From: Chitinophagaceae bacterium BSSC1
GTDB lineage: Bacteria > Bacteroidota > Bacteroidia > Chitinophagales > Chitinophagaceae
Direction: 5' to 3'
DNA length: 64,000 nucleotides
Assembly (NCBI GenBank): GCA_002256435.1
Contig: NKJC01000001.1
Coordinates: 1,736,001-1,800,000 of the forward strand
The notes under the pieces were generated by a model that did no database searches, was not told the origin of the DNA, and was given only the letters and a program-made list of their open reading frames with translations. The translations under genes and the position numbers were made by a program. The first letter of the stretch is position 1. Each line of letters begins with the position of its first letter. This document shows positions 9,411 through 17,493 of the stretch, one piece after another.

Positions 9411-10388
9411 ATGAAAAGGATTTTTTCCCTTTTGGCATTTTTGCCTTTGATAACCATTGCCCAATCCAAAAAAAACGCATCTAAAATCTTACCCCTGATA
9501 GAAAGTATCTGTACTGATACCATCAAAGGAAAATACCAAGAAACTGTTTTTGCCTATGATCGTTTTAATAGATTGATTCGTATTGTCAATAGAAATGGTC
9601 ATTTGCAAAAATCTAACAATACATCAACGAACCGTTGGGTTCTTGACACAACTTCTATACAAAAATTTGGGTATGTGTTAGATCAAAGCGTACCGGCGTA
9701 TAACAAAACTATAAGCTATGAATCAAACGGTAAAGGGTCAAAATGGATTGCTTCCACCGATACCTATTATTTTAAGTTCGAGCATGGGATAAGGGTAATG
9801 GATAGTGTTGTAGTTAAACAACAATCAAGTAATGGAAAAACAGAAACAGGCAGCTACAATACAATCTATGAACAAACAGATACAACAATAAGAAGGGTTA
9901 CAGACTTTTCTGATTCTAACGGTTCCGATTCATATGTAGACTATTTGCTCTTTCATGAAAATGTTATTACAGAAGATAATAGTCATAGTCTTAGATCTCA
10001 TGCAGGTTGGACAAAAAATTTTACTTATACCAAATTTGATAATAAAATCAATCCACTTGCACAGCTGAACATTGCACCTATTCTTGTTAACGAAAAAATC
10101 AGTTTTTCTTTTGAAAAAGAAGAATTGATTCGTTTAAATGAGCATGATGAAGAAGAGGGCACAGAAGTCAATTGGCATTTTAGAAATCAAAACAATGCAT
10201 TAAGGAGCACTTCTAAAAGAGATCAACGTGATTCACAGGCAAATGATATTAATAGTTTTAGTTACACTTATAATCAATATCAATTACCTGTTTATTGTAC
10301 CATCTACGTGAAAAAAATATCTACAGGTTCTAGTGGTTCATTCCGAAGTGGTTTTTTAAAACATATTAGTTTCCGGTATAAAAAATAA
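9411..10388 (+). CDS. Secreted protein of unknown function, paralogue A
   Basis: The 325-residue protein has a signal peptide (MKRIFSLLAFLPLITIAQ). The mature part begins ILPLIESICTDTIKGKYQETVFAYDRFNRLIRIVNRNG, sharing layout with the next gene (ILPKIESITGDTISGKY, then YDNLNRVRSIVNRN), and both end with FRYK. The early YDRFNRL phrase recalls single YD/RHS-type turns, and the whole is predicted to be beta-rich, but it lacks the many repeats of real RHS proteins. Function is unknown. It is separated from its paralogue by 35 bp. Confidence 0.75.
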   Translation: MKRIFSLLAFLPLITIAQSKKNASKILPLIESICTDTIKGKYQETVFAYDRFNRLIRIVNRNGHLQKSNNTSTNRWVLDTTSIQKFGYVLDQSVPAYNKTISYESNGKGSKWIASTDTYYFKFEHGIRVMDSVVVKQQSSNGKTETGSYNTIYEQTDTTIRRVTDFSDSNGSDSYVDYLLFHENVITEDNSHSLRSHAGWTKNFTYTKFDNKINPLAQLNIAPILVNEKISFSFEKEELIRLNEHDEEEGTEVNWHFRNQNNALRSTSKRDQRDSQANDINSFSYTYNQYQLPVYCTIYVKKISTGSSGSFRSGFLKHISFRYKK

Positions 10389-10423
10389 GCTAACAAGTTA
10401 GATTGCAATTCTAAATAGTTACC

Positions 10424-11452
10424 ATGAAAAAAATAGCCATCTTTTTCTTATTCTTTCCTTTATATCTGTTTGCACAAAACAATACCATTTTGCCAAAGAT
10501 TGAAAGTATTACTGGCGATACCATCTCTGGAAAGTACAATGATATATTAATTAACTATGACAATTTGAATAGGGTTAGATCTATAGTTAATAGAAATTGT
10601 TTTCTGCCAAAAACTGTTTCAAATAGTTCAGATCAAATATTGCTTGATACCATGCAGCTACAGCATTTTGAATATAATGGTAATCAGTTGCAACCTATTT
10701 TAAGAATAGTAAATAACTATGAGTATGATAGAATTGAATACGATTATAGTAATGGTAATACGGAAGATCTGGAATATAAAGCGGGTAGGGCTGAATTGAA
10801 ACTTAATTGGCGTGATAGTGTATTTCATTATTATATCTATCAAAATAATCAAAGGGTTAGAGATAGTTTGATATATCATAGTTCAGCATGTTGCGAAAAG
10901 GGCAAGATAGAACTAACTGAAAAAGAAGTCAGAATAGAGCAAAATAGTACTAGTGTAGAAAAGAGATTTATTGACAAACTAATAGATAAAAAATATGAAG
11001 AACAGTATTCTAAAGACAGCATTATTTATGCTAACAACATAAGAAATGTATTATCCTATATACAGTATTATTCTTTCCATTATTCTGTAACATCTGTCTT
11101 TTCAAAATTTGATAATGCAGTCAATCCCTTTCATTATTTGAATATTGCTTCCTGTCTTAATGAGGGGAAAATCTCATTTGATGAGATTAACCTAAACAAT
11201 CTATCAAATGATTTTAATCTTGATGACGCTGTTTTTCAATGGTATTATCTCAATGAAAATAACCCTGTGGTATACGAAATAAAAAGGGGTAAAATGGATC
11301 CGCCATATAATGATAAAATGCTTTTGTCTTATACATACAATGATTATAAATTACCTGTTTCTTGTAATGTACAAATCACTAGGAATTTTTCAAATGGGGA
11401 GTTAGCGGGAAAGTATCAAAAGAGATTTACGTTTAGGTATAAGGGTTTATAA
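10424..11452 (+). CDS. Secreted protein of unknown function, paralogue B
   Basis: The 342-residue protein has the signal peptide MKKIAIFFLFFPLYLFAQ. It is homologous to the preceding gene over its whole length: the shared N-terminal ILPKIES block, a central 'F.KFDNAVNPFHYLNIA' matching 'KFDNKINPLAQLNIA', and a C-terminal 'LSYTYNDYKLPVSC' matching 'FSYTYNQYQLPVYC'. The middle third has diverged strongly, and paralogue B has a Cys-Cys pair (ACCEKG) absent from A. The gene is AT-rich and Asn/Tyr-rich. No domain was recognised; tandem duplication is the main observation. Confidence 0.75.
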   Translation: MKKIAIFFLFFPLYLFAQNNTILPKIESITGDTISGKYNDILINYDNLNRVRSIVNRNCFLPKTVSNSSDQILLDTMQLQHFEYNGNQLQPILRIVNNYEYDRIEYDYSNGNTEDLEYKAGRAELKLNWRDSVFHYYIYQNNQRVRDSLIYHSSACCEKGKIELTEKEVRIEQNSTSVEKRFIDKLIDKKYEEQYSKDSIIYANNIRNVLSYIQYYSFHYSVTSVFSKFDNAVNPFHYLNIASCLNEGKISFDEINLNNLSNDFNLDDAVFQWYYLNENNPVVYEIKRGKMDPPYNDKMLLSYTYNDYKLPVSCNVQITRNFSNGELAGKYQKRFTFRYKGL

Positions 11453-11514
11453 ATTTTAATATTTCTTGAAATGTTTTGTTATCTTAATATTTAATAAAAC
11501 ACATAAAAGAAATA

Positions 11515-12564
11515 ATGAAGTTTTCATTGGCATATTTAACCCCACTGATTGTATTGTTTTCATTATACACTGAAAATAATGGAGCCTATACTGCAGTTTT
11601 TGTATTATTTGTAATGATTCCGCTGATTGAATTATTCACCAAAGGTTCAACTACCAATTTATCTAAACTAGAAGAGGAATTAGAAAAAGAAAATAAAATA
11701 TATGATTGGATGATTTATGGGCTAGTGCCATTACAATATATGATCTTGATATATTTCTTGTTTCAGGTTAGTAATGAAAGCCTGTCACTATCCTATAAGA
11801 TTGGTGCAACAACGGCGTATGGCATGGCATGTGGTATTTTGGGTATTAATGCGGCGCACGAATTGGGACATCGACCAACAAAGCATGAGCAGTTGATGAG
11901 TAAGCTTTTGTTGCTGTCTACCCTCTACATGCATTTTTTTATAGAACACAATCGGGGCCACCATAAACATGTTTCTACTGATCTGGATCCTGCATCAAGT
12001 AGATATGGCGAGACTGTGTATGCATTTTATGGAAGAACCATATTTGGAAGTTATCGTTCTGCTTGGCAATTAGAAGCTGAAAGACTTAAAAAGAAACAGC
12101 TTCCATTTTGGAGTTTGGAAAATGAAATGTTGAACTTCCAATTAATACAATTGATTTTGATATTGCTCATTGGATTAGTATTTGGACTTACAACTTTATT
12201 GTTTTTTATAGTAGGTGCTTTCATTGGCATATTGTTATTGGAAACTGTGAACTATATAGAGCATTATGGGCTCAGAAGAAAACAGAAAGGCGAATCATAT
12301 GAACGAACCATGCCCATTCATTCTTGGAATTCTAATCACCCATTGGGTAGGCTAATATTACTAGAACTTTCTAGACATTCAGATCATCATTATATGGCCA
12401 GTAGAAAATATCAAATACTCAGGCATTTTGATGAAAGTCCGCAAATGCCAACAGGATATCCGGGTATGTTATTATTATCCTTGGTTCCACCACTCTGGTT
12501 TAAAGTAATGCACAAAAGAATTGAGCAGTATAAACAAACACAATTGGGGGTAGAGTTGGGCTAA
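11515..12564 (+). CDS. alkB: Alkane 1-monooxygenase-like integral membrane di-iron hydroxylase
   Basis: The 349-residue protein has about six membrane segments. It carries the full set of histidine boxes of the AlkB/XylM family: HELGHR (115-120), EHNRGHHKH (144-152), and HSDHH (288-292), plus the AlkB signature NYIEHYGL (246-253). These residues bind the non-haem di-iron centre that hydroxylates terminal carbons of alkanes or related hydrophobic chains using O2 and rubredoxin electrons. No rubredoxin, rubredoxin reductase or alcohol dehydrogenase gene is adjacent, so electron donors must be encoded elsewhere. Length is shorter than Pseudomonas AlkB (about 400), as in many Bacteroidota homologues. 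A specialised lipid hydroxylase rather than alkane growth is possible. Confidence 0.85.
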   Translation: MKFSLAYLTPLIVLFSLYTENNGAYTAVFVLFVMIPLIELFTKGSTTNLSKLEEELEKENKIYDWMIYGLVPLQYMILIYFLFQVSNESLSLSYKIGATTAYGMACGILGINAAHELGHRPTKHEQLMSKLLLLSTLYMHFFIEHNRGHHKHVSTDLDPASSRYGETVYAFYGRTIFGSYRSAWQLEAERLKKKQLPFWSLENEMLNFQLIQLILILLIGLVFGLTTLLFFIVGAFIGILLLETVNYIEHYGLRRKQKGESYERTMPIHSWNSNHPLGRLILLELSRHSDHHYMASRKYQILRHFDESPQMPTGYPGMLLLSLVPPLWFKVMHKRIEQYKQTQLGVELG

Positions 12565-12645
12565 CCATTGATTATTGTTTGGGAAATAGGTAAAAGATTT
12601 CTGAGCAAGTAAATAATTACATACATTTATTATTAAATATGTAGA

Positions 12646-14022
12646 ATGAACTCCAAATCAATTTTTCTAGTTGTATTATCCTGCTTTCCTATGTTTAGCT
12701 TCTTATATGCACAATCAATGGATGATGCTTTTGTTCAGGCAAAAAAAGAGAAAAAGATAGTAATGGTTGCTGTTGAATCAACAAACTGTAAAGAATGTAA
12801 TGATGTAGCAGCTAAAGGAATTTCTACCAGTCTTGTTAAAAATGCCATTTCCAATAATGCTATCTTTTTGAAGGTTAATAAAATGCCAGAAGCATTTCTT
12901 GGACCAAGTGTTTTATACATTCTTCCCTCTGAATTCTTTGGCGTACTTTTTTTAGACGCGGATAGAAATATATTAGATATTATGGAAGGAAGCAGCTCCA
13001 GTTATATTCCATATTTAGACCATATTGATAAGGCTGTTAAAGAAAATCAAAGCAATGGAACAAGCCTAGCTGAACTTAAGAAAAACTATTATAATAATAT
13101 TGGCAGTTTTGAATCTATTAAGCAATTGGTTGAAAAAATTAGAAAGTTAAACCTTGAACCACAACAACAACTTTTAGATGAGTTAACTCAAAAAGCTCCT
13201 GAAGATTCCGCTAATTCATTATCATTTTTACAATTTATAGCTCGTAGTGCTCCAATCATTAATTCGGTTGCAGAACAATATCTTGTTAAGAACAGGGATA
13301 ATTATAATATGGCCTGGTATAGAATGTCACTTCAAGAAAGAATTATCCTTAATAATAGAATTTATGTAAAGTCTTTATCAAAGGCCATTAAAGATAAGGA
13401 TACAAATTTTGCCTACAGAGTATCTTCCAATAGATCCAACAATTTTAATACGGGAACAGCTGCCAATATGGAAGAAGGGCAAAAAGCAAGTGCTGAAACA
13501 ATGTTACAATTTTATAAAGGAATTAATGATACTATCAGTTATTTAAGATCTGTGTTTACATTTTATGACCGCTTTTATATGAATACAAAAGTAGAAACCA
13601 TTTTGAAGGAAGATTCTATAAGAAAAGAAAACTTATTTAAAAAAGTGCCTACTAATTCAACAACTGGAACAGTTATACCTAGTACTGGGATTGCTGTTAA
13701 AACAGTATCATTTACGCCAAGAGCAGGTTATTATGCTGGTCAATTGAACAATGGAGCCTGGACGGTTTATACCTATACAAAGGATAAAAATCATCTTGCT
13801 AAAGCTGTCACTTGGGTAAAACGAGGGCTTGAATTTGCAGAATCACCTGCCCTTATGGATACCTATGCACGGTTGTTGTACAAAACAGGTAATAAAGAGG
13901 AAGCCATTAGCTGGGAACAAAAAGCCATTGATGGAAATAAAAAAAGAGACATGACTGCTGAGGAATTTGAAAAAGTGCTGAGGTTGATGAAAACTGGAGT
14001 GGAAAAGATTGATGCGTATTAA
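12646..14022 (+). CDS. Secreted thioredoxin-fold protein with C-terminal helical/TPR-like region
   Basis: The 458-residue protein has a signal peptide ending LYAQ. Residues about 25-135 look like a thioredoxin-like domain: DDAFVQAKKEKKIVMVAVES followed by CKEC as the CxxC pair, then a FLKVN strand and a LFLDADRNIL strand. The remaining 300 residues are mainly helical, and the last 80 (YAKDKNHLAKAVTWVKRG.., ALMDTYARLLYKTGNKEEAI) resemble one or two TPR units. It probably acts in the periplasm, perhaps as a redox or thiol-disulfide factor, but the usual cis-Pro loop is not obvious. It starts an apparent three-gene operon; the next gene begins 12 bp downstream. Confidence 0.72.
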   Translation: MNSKSIFLVVLSCFPMFSFLYAQSMDDAFVQAKKEKKIVMVAVESTNCKECNDVAAKGISTSLVKNAISNNAIFLKVNKMPEAFLGPSVLYILPSEFFGVLFLDADRNILDIMEGSSSSYIPYLDHIDKAVKENQSNGTSLAELKKNYYNNIGSFESIKQLVEKIRKLNLEPQQQLLDELTQKAPEDSANSLSFLQFIARSAPIINSVAEQYLVKNRDNYNMAWYRMSLQERIILNNRIYVKSLSKAIKDKDTNFAYRVSSNRSNNFNTGTAANMEEGQKASAETMLQFYKGINDTISYLRSVFTFYDRFYMNTKVETILKEDSIRKENLFKKVPTNSTTGTVIPSTGIAVKTVSFTPRAGYYAGQLNNGAWTVYTYTKDKNHLAKAVTWVKRGLEFAESPALMDTYARLLYKTGNKEEAISWEQKAIDGNKKRDMTAEEFEKVLRLMKTGVEKIDAY

Positions 14023-14033
14023 TTGAATCTATT

Positions 14034-14891
14034 ATGAAACAAAAAAAGCGTTGGATACTATTTTTACAATGCTTTTGCATACTGCTATTGCCCTTTAGTG
14101 GCAAAGCTCAAAAAGCAATTATTACTGAGATTAAAGAGATGCATCCTCTAAAAAAGGTAATAAATATATTTCCTGTTATTCAAATTCCTGGTAACAAGAA
14201 AGTCAGTTTTTTGATTAATCAAAAACTGAGGGAGGAGGCATTGTATTTAGATAGTACTGGGTTCAAGAAAAGCATTTTTGAAGTTGCTTGGTTTAGAGAT
14301 GATAATAATAACCCTTATTGGGAGTATGATGATTTTGAGTATGAAGTATTTTCCAACACGGCAAGGTTTCTTAATTTAAGTATTCTATTTAGTGGCGGAA
14401 AACACGGTCAATCCCAAACCTTATATTTTCTGTTTGATACAAAGACGGGAGAGGACATTTTATTTAATAGAATTCTAACCAAACAAGGGCAAGAATGGTT
14501 AGCAGCTAAAATGGTGGCATTGCAAAAGAAGCGGATTCAACAATTTCTTCCTGAGTTGAAGGATAGTATTCAAATGGCTGGAACAATACACGGTACGGAT
14601 TCTTCCTATAAAGAAGACTTTCAAAGGGAGTATGAAATGTATGAACGTTGCTTAACATCAAGTTTGCCTAGTTATATAACAGATCCTGATGCGCTTGATT
14701 ATTTTGAGATATACCTAAAAGACAATTTTTTGAATGTGAAAGGTTGTGCATGCGCGGGTAATTGGCATCAAATGCGTTTTGATGATTTGAGCGATGCTAC
14801 ATTGAAATTGCCTGTTAAAGAGATAGAGCGGTTTTTGACTGAGAAGGGACGGAGGTTAATTTTTGGGGATGGTAGGATTAGTATAAATTGA
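14034..14891 (+). CDS. Secreted protein, possibly DUF3298/RsiV-like
   Basis: The 285-residue protein has a signal peptide (MKQKKRWILFLQCFCILLLPFSGKAQ). A central block, FLNLSILFSGGKHGQSQTLYFLFDTKTGEDILFNRIL, resembles the DUF3298 domain found in RsiV-type and peptidoglycan-associated extracytoplasmic proteins, in which a 'G..H...' phrase precedes 'FDLKTGK...LKDL'. I consider this plausible but not proven. It sits 11 bp after the thioredoxin-like gene and 4 bp before the next small secreted protein, so the three are probably one transcript. Confidence 0.65.
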   Translation: MKQKKRWILFLQCFCILLLPFSGKAQKAIITEIKEMHPLKKVINIFPVIQIPGNKKVSFLINQKLREEALYLDSTGFKKSIFEVAWFRDDNNNPYWEYDDFEYEVFSNTARFLNLSILFSGGKHGQSQTLYFLFDTKTGEDILFNRILTKQGQEWLAAKMVALQKKRIQQFLPELKDSIQMAGTIHGTDSSYKEDFQREYEMYERCLTSSLPSYITDPDALDYFEIYLKDNFLNVKGCACAGNWHQMRFDDLSDATLKLPVKEIERFLTEKGRRLIFGDGRISIN

Positions 14892-14895
14892 TTAC

Positions 14896-15483
14896 ATGAA
14901 AAAATTACTATTCTTCATTTTTATGTTTGGTGTTTGTGCTGCTAATGCTCAAACATGGCAGATTAATGGCCAAGCAATTCAAAAGGTTGTTGTCAATCTG
15001 AAAAATGGAATTGATTTTATCAAAGCCATTACTGGTCAAGAATTATCACCAGCCAATTTGGTCTTGAAGAATGACCCAAAGATTTTTAAAAGCGTAGAAT
15101 GCTTTGATGAAATTCTTCAGTATGACTATTATCTAAAAAAAGAAGAATGGTTACAGATAAGAGATAGTATTATTCCTGAGTTATCAAGGTGGGCAAAAAA
15201 AATGGAGCCAAAGACAGCTTATGATGCTAAGGAACAGGTTGCAACTGATACCTTAAGTCAGTTAAAGTCTTGGCCTTATTTTTATCTCAATCTTGGGAAT
15301 AATGGAATAGGAAAAAATATCTATTATTTTTCTGTTCCTATCTTCTTACGGAATAATAGTTATTGTATTTTCTACTTTATCAATCAGTGCGAATTTAACT
15401 GTGGCATGGCCAATTTTGCCATCTATATTAGGAATGATACCAAATGGATTGAGTTGAAAAGGTATAAGGGGTGGTTGGAGTAA
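14896..15483 (+). CDS. Small secreted protein of unknown function
   Basis: The 195-residue protein has the signal peptide MKKLLFFIFMFGVCAANAQ. The mature part alternates helical, Lys/Glu-rich stretches with a hydrophobic, aromatic C-terminal half (YFYLNLGNNGIGKNIYYFS). A pair of Cys (QCEFNCGMAN) could form a disulfide. I do not recognise the family. It is the last gene of the run starting at 12646, only 4 bp after the previous stop. Confidence 0.62.
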   Translation: MKKLLFFIFMFGVCAANAQTWQINGQAIQKVVVNLKNGIDFIKAITGQELSPANLVLKNDPKIFKSVECFDEILQYDYYLKKEEWLQIRDSIIPELSRWAKKMEPKTAYDAKEQVATDTLSQLKSWPYFYLNLGNNGIGKNIYYFSVPIFLRNNSYCIFYFINQCEFNCGMANFAIYIRNDTKWIELKRYKGWLE

Positions 15484-15518
15484 GTAACTTAAGTCCAGAG
15501 GGTCTTTTTGGGGAAACT

Positions 15519-15609
15519 GCCAAGATTGTCAAACCGAGTGTGCCGATGTTTGCATCCTTCCGTATTGAACTTGGTTCTAGTATATAGGAAACACTTATTC
15601 TTTTCAATT
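15519..15609. repeat. Partial duplicate of the repeat/tRNA-Arg region at 17244-17480
   Basis: Bases 15519-15572 match 17244-17298 (GCCAAGATTG.CAAAC, about 20 diverged bases, then CCGTATTGAACTT). The match continues directly into tRNA sequence from GAACTTGG on. In the right-hand copy the two parts are separated by about 146 bp holding two terminators. The junction falls on the six bases GAACTT, present in both, which suggests loss of the intervening DNA by short-homology recombination after duplication. Confidence 0.6.
15567..15609 (-). pseudogene. Degenerate fragment of tRNA-Arg(CCT)
   Basis: This 43-nt segment is about 80-85% identical to the middle of the intact tRNA-Arg at 17422-17493, from the T-arm through the anticodon arm to the D-loop. 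The anticodon triplet (AGG on the plus strand) is retained, but both acceptor strands are missing. It cannot fold as a functional tRNA. Tyrosine recombinases often use tRNA genes as attachment sites, but I see no integrase between the two copies. Confidence 0.6.
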
Positions 15610-15735
15610 TATAAATTGGCATTGATAATCAGTTAGTTAATTCAATACCTATTTAAGTAACTGAATAGCTGAATGCTATCTTGCTGTACTTATTTTAGTG
15701 AAATTAATGGGCTAAAATCTTTTTACATTAAGTTT

Positions 15736-15762
15736 ACTAATAGAAAACTAATAGTACATTTG
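15736..15762 (+). promoter_or_regulatory. higBA promoter with direct-repeat operator candidate
   Basis: The octamer ACTAATAG occurs twice, at 15736-15743 and 15747-15754, one helical turn (11 bp) apart. The second copy abuts TACATTTG (15755-15762), a perfect TAnnTTTG -7 box. The HigB start codon at 15767 lies only 4 nt beyond the box, so the mRNA may be essentially leaderless. The repeats are well placed for autorepression by the HigA helix-turn-helix protein. Confidence 0.5.
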
Positions 15763-15766
15763 TTCA

Positions 15767-16078
15767 GTGTTTAATATCATCACAAGAAGAACTCTGTTGG
15801 AATATTGTAAGAAATATCCAATTGCTGCAACGGCTCTTTTTGAATGGTATCATGAACTGGTTTTAACAGGGTACAAGAATTTCAATGAGCTTAAATCGGA
15901 TTATCCGAATGTCAGTTTAGTTGGAGATGATAGGGTGGTGTTTAATATCATGGGGAATAAGTTTAGACTTGTTGTAAGAATTGTATTTGAATTTAAATCG
16001 GTCCAAATAAAGTGGTTTGGAACACATGCTGAATATGATAAGATAAATGTGGAAACCATTCAGTACAAAAAGAAATAA
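15767..16078 (+). CDS. higB: HigB family type II toxin (mRNA interferase)
   Basis: The 103-residue protein matches the HigB/RelE-like toxin layout: an N-terminal RRTLLEYCKKYPIAATALFEWYHE corresponding to the family's '..LREFW..HP.A...L..W....', a middle VVFNIMGNKFRLVVRI, and a C-terminal KWFGTHAEYDKIN. HigB toxins cleave mRNA on the ribosome. The start is GTG; no ATG is available. The order toxin-then-antitoxin is typical of higBA. The antitoxin begins 3 bp after the stop, so they are translationally coupled. Regulation is presumably by HigA at the direct repeats just upstream. Confidence 0.88.
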   Translation: MFNIITRRTLLEYCKKYPIAATALFEWYHELVLTGYKNFNELKSDYPNVSLVGDDRVVFNIMGNKFRLVVRIVFEFKSVQIKWFGTHAEYDKINVETIQYKKK

Positions 16079-16080
16079 CT

Positions 16081-16437
16081 ATGGAACTTAAATTAATCAA
16101 GACTAAGAAACAGTATGATGCCTATTTAGATTGGGTGGATGCTATGTTTGATAAAAAAGTGAAACCGAATACCACCGATGGCAACAAAGTTGAAGTAGCG
16201 CTTTTGTTAATTAAACAATATGAGGATACTAATTATCCCATTCCTATGCCAGATCCAATTGATGCTATTAGAATTAGAATGGATGAGATTGGGTTAAAGA
16301 ATAAAGACTTGGTTGGAAAATTTGGAAGTAAAGGATATGTATCTGCATTATTGAATAAGAAAAAGCCACTTACACTTGAATTGGCTAAATTATTTCATCA
16401 GGAGTTGAATATTCCTGCGGAGGTTTTGTTGTCGTGA
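16081..16437 (+). CDS. higA: HigA family antitoxin with C-terminal helix-turn-helix
   Basis: The 118-residue protein belongs to the HigA group, with an N-terminal toxin-binding segment and a C-terminal XRE-like HTH. The N-terminal part (LKLIKTKKQYDAYLDWVDAMFD) is typical, and the HTH covers about residues 60-115 (DAIRIRMDEIGLKNKDLV, then GYVSALLNKKKPLTLELAKLFHQEL). It neutralises HigB and represses the pair. It follows higB by 2 bp. Confidence 0.9.
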   Translation: MELKLIKTKKQYDAYLDWVDAMFDKKVKPNTTDGNKVEVALLLIKQYEDTNYPIPMPDPIDAIRIRMDEIGLKNKDLVGKFGSKGYVSALLNKKKPLTLELAKLFHQELNIPAEVLLS

Positions 16438-16537
16438 TGTTTTGAGGGGTAAGATTGCTTCACGTTTTTTTTAGTATTCCATATTGACTATGCGTCTGTT
16501 TCATAAAATATGTATGGTTAACTTATGAAAAATAATA

Positions 16538-16918
16538 CTAATAATCTTTTGTTCTAAACAATTCTTTTTCTAATTCATCAATTGTTTCAATCTCATATTC
16601 ATCATAAACAACCTTACTATGATGTATTTCTTCTTTAGTTGCTGATAATTCTAATTTTCTCCATCCCATTAAAACATATTCAGCTCTTCTTCTGAGTGGT
16701 TTACCAACTGAGTGTAGCCCAAGATAACCACTTTCCCATTTATGAAATAAACCTCTTCTGTGTTCGGCTTTATATTCTAATTCTCCGTTTAACTTCTTTT
16801 CTACCCTGATCCTATAATGAATCTTTTTTCTTCTATAGTAATAGAAAAGAAAAGATGATATGAGTACCGACGCTACGATAACATAATCATACTGTATTAA
16901 AAATGCAATGATGTCCAT
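16538..16918 (-). CDS. Small single-pass membrane protein, unknown
   Basis: The 126-residue protein has one N-terminal membrane helix (AFLIQYDYVIVASVLISSFLF) followed by a basic, then acidic cytoplasmic domain. A WRKLE..ATKEEI motif and a C-terminal DELEKELFRTKDY are visible. I do not recognise the family. It is read opposite to higBA and is very AT-rich, like its surroundings, suggesting accessory DNA. Confidence 0.55.
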   Translation of the reverse strand: MDIIAFLIQYDYVIVASVLISSFLFYYYRRKKIHYRIRVEKKLNGELEYKAEHRRGLFHKWESGYLGLHSVGKPLRRRAEYVLMGWRKLELSATKEEIHHSKVVYDEYEIETIDELEKELFRTKDY

Positions 16919-17105
16919 ATAAATTATTTTTTACAATGCAGTGGTGAGACCAATTTTTGCATCATCATACTGAACATTTTAAACAAGATTTAGTTGCTAT
17001 TATGTTGAACCACTCCTTCATTATCTAAATGTCAATTTATGATTTCTTTTTTAAAGAAACTTATTTAGGTACTAAGTTGACGAAATAGAAGCATGAATTC
17101 GAAAA

Positions 17106-17249
17106 ATTGCCTGAAGTCATTTATTTCCAAGAGATGATGATGAAGAGCCAAGATTGCTTGAGATCATTGGCATCCAAGAGATGATTTTTTGAGAGCCAAG
17201 ATTGCCTGAGATCATTGGCATCCAAGAGATGATGTTTATGAGAGCCAAG
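17106..17249 (+). repeat. Three tandem repeats of about 48 bp
   Basis: Units start at 17106, 17153 and 17201, with a fourth partial start at 17250 (periods 47, 48, 49). Each reads ATTGCyTGAgaTCATT, a short spacer, tCCAAGAGATGATG-like, then GAGCCAAG. The second and third are nearly identical; the first is more diverged. The array is followed by a few bases shared with the duplicate at 15519. No open frame with gene character spans it, and unique spacers are absent, so it is not CRISPR. Otherwise 16919-17421 holds no gene. Confidence 0.75.
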
Positions 17250-17302
17250 ATTGCCAAACCTCGTTGCACTCGGTTTGTCTTCTCTCCGTATTGAACTTAC
17301 TC

Positions 17303-17347
17303 AAAGCCGCTTCAGCAATCTGCGATTGCTGTGTGGCTTTTTTGTTT
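17303..17347 (+). terminator. Rho-independent terminator, plus orientation
   Basis: The stem AAAGCC..CAGCAAT pairs with ATTGCTG..GGCTTT around a 5-nt loop and is followed by a T-rich run (TTTTTGTTTT). No complete plus-strand gene lies just upstream, so it may be a remnant or act on read-through from the repeat region. Its arm AAAGCC/GGCTTTTTTG also pairs with the neighbouring minus-strand terminator. Confidence 0.65.
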
Positions 17348-17390
17348 TCGTCAGCTTACAAGCGCGCGCGCTTGACGCTTCCTCAAACAA

Positions 17391-17420
17391 AAAAGCCACG
17401 CAACTTCGTTGCGCGGCTTT
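17391..17420 (-). terminator. Rho-independent terminator of tRNA-Arg
   Basis: Read on the minus strand, AAAGCCGCGCAAC and GTTGCGTGGCTTT form a stem with one mismatch and a 3-nt loop, followed by a T-run. It begins 2 bp after the tRNA 3' end. Confidence 0.8.
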
Positions 17421-17421
17421 G

Positions 17422-17493
17422 TGGTCTCGCCAAGAATCGAACTTGGATCTAGTGTTTAGGAAACACCTATTCTATCCATTGAACTACGAAACC
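17422..17493 (-). tRNA. tRNA-Arg, anticodon CCT
   Basis: The 72-nt gene folds completely. Acceptor: GGTTTCG/CGAGACC. D-arm: GTTC/GAAT. Anticodon arm: GGTGT/ACACT with loop TTCCTAA (anticodon CCT, reading AGG). Variable loop: 4 nt. T-arm: CCAAG/CTTGG with loop TTCGATT. The discriminator is A. The 3' CCA is not encoded and must be added. Its terminator lies immediately downstream, and a decayed partial copy is found at 15567-15609. Confidence 0.95.

Noticed and set aside
17106..17249. CRISPR array
   Set aside because: The units are contiguous tandem copies without unique spacers, and no cas genes are present.
15519..17493. Active integrative element
   Set aside because: No integrase, transposase or clean att repeats were seen between the tRNA and its fragment; only a decayed duplication is supported.
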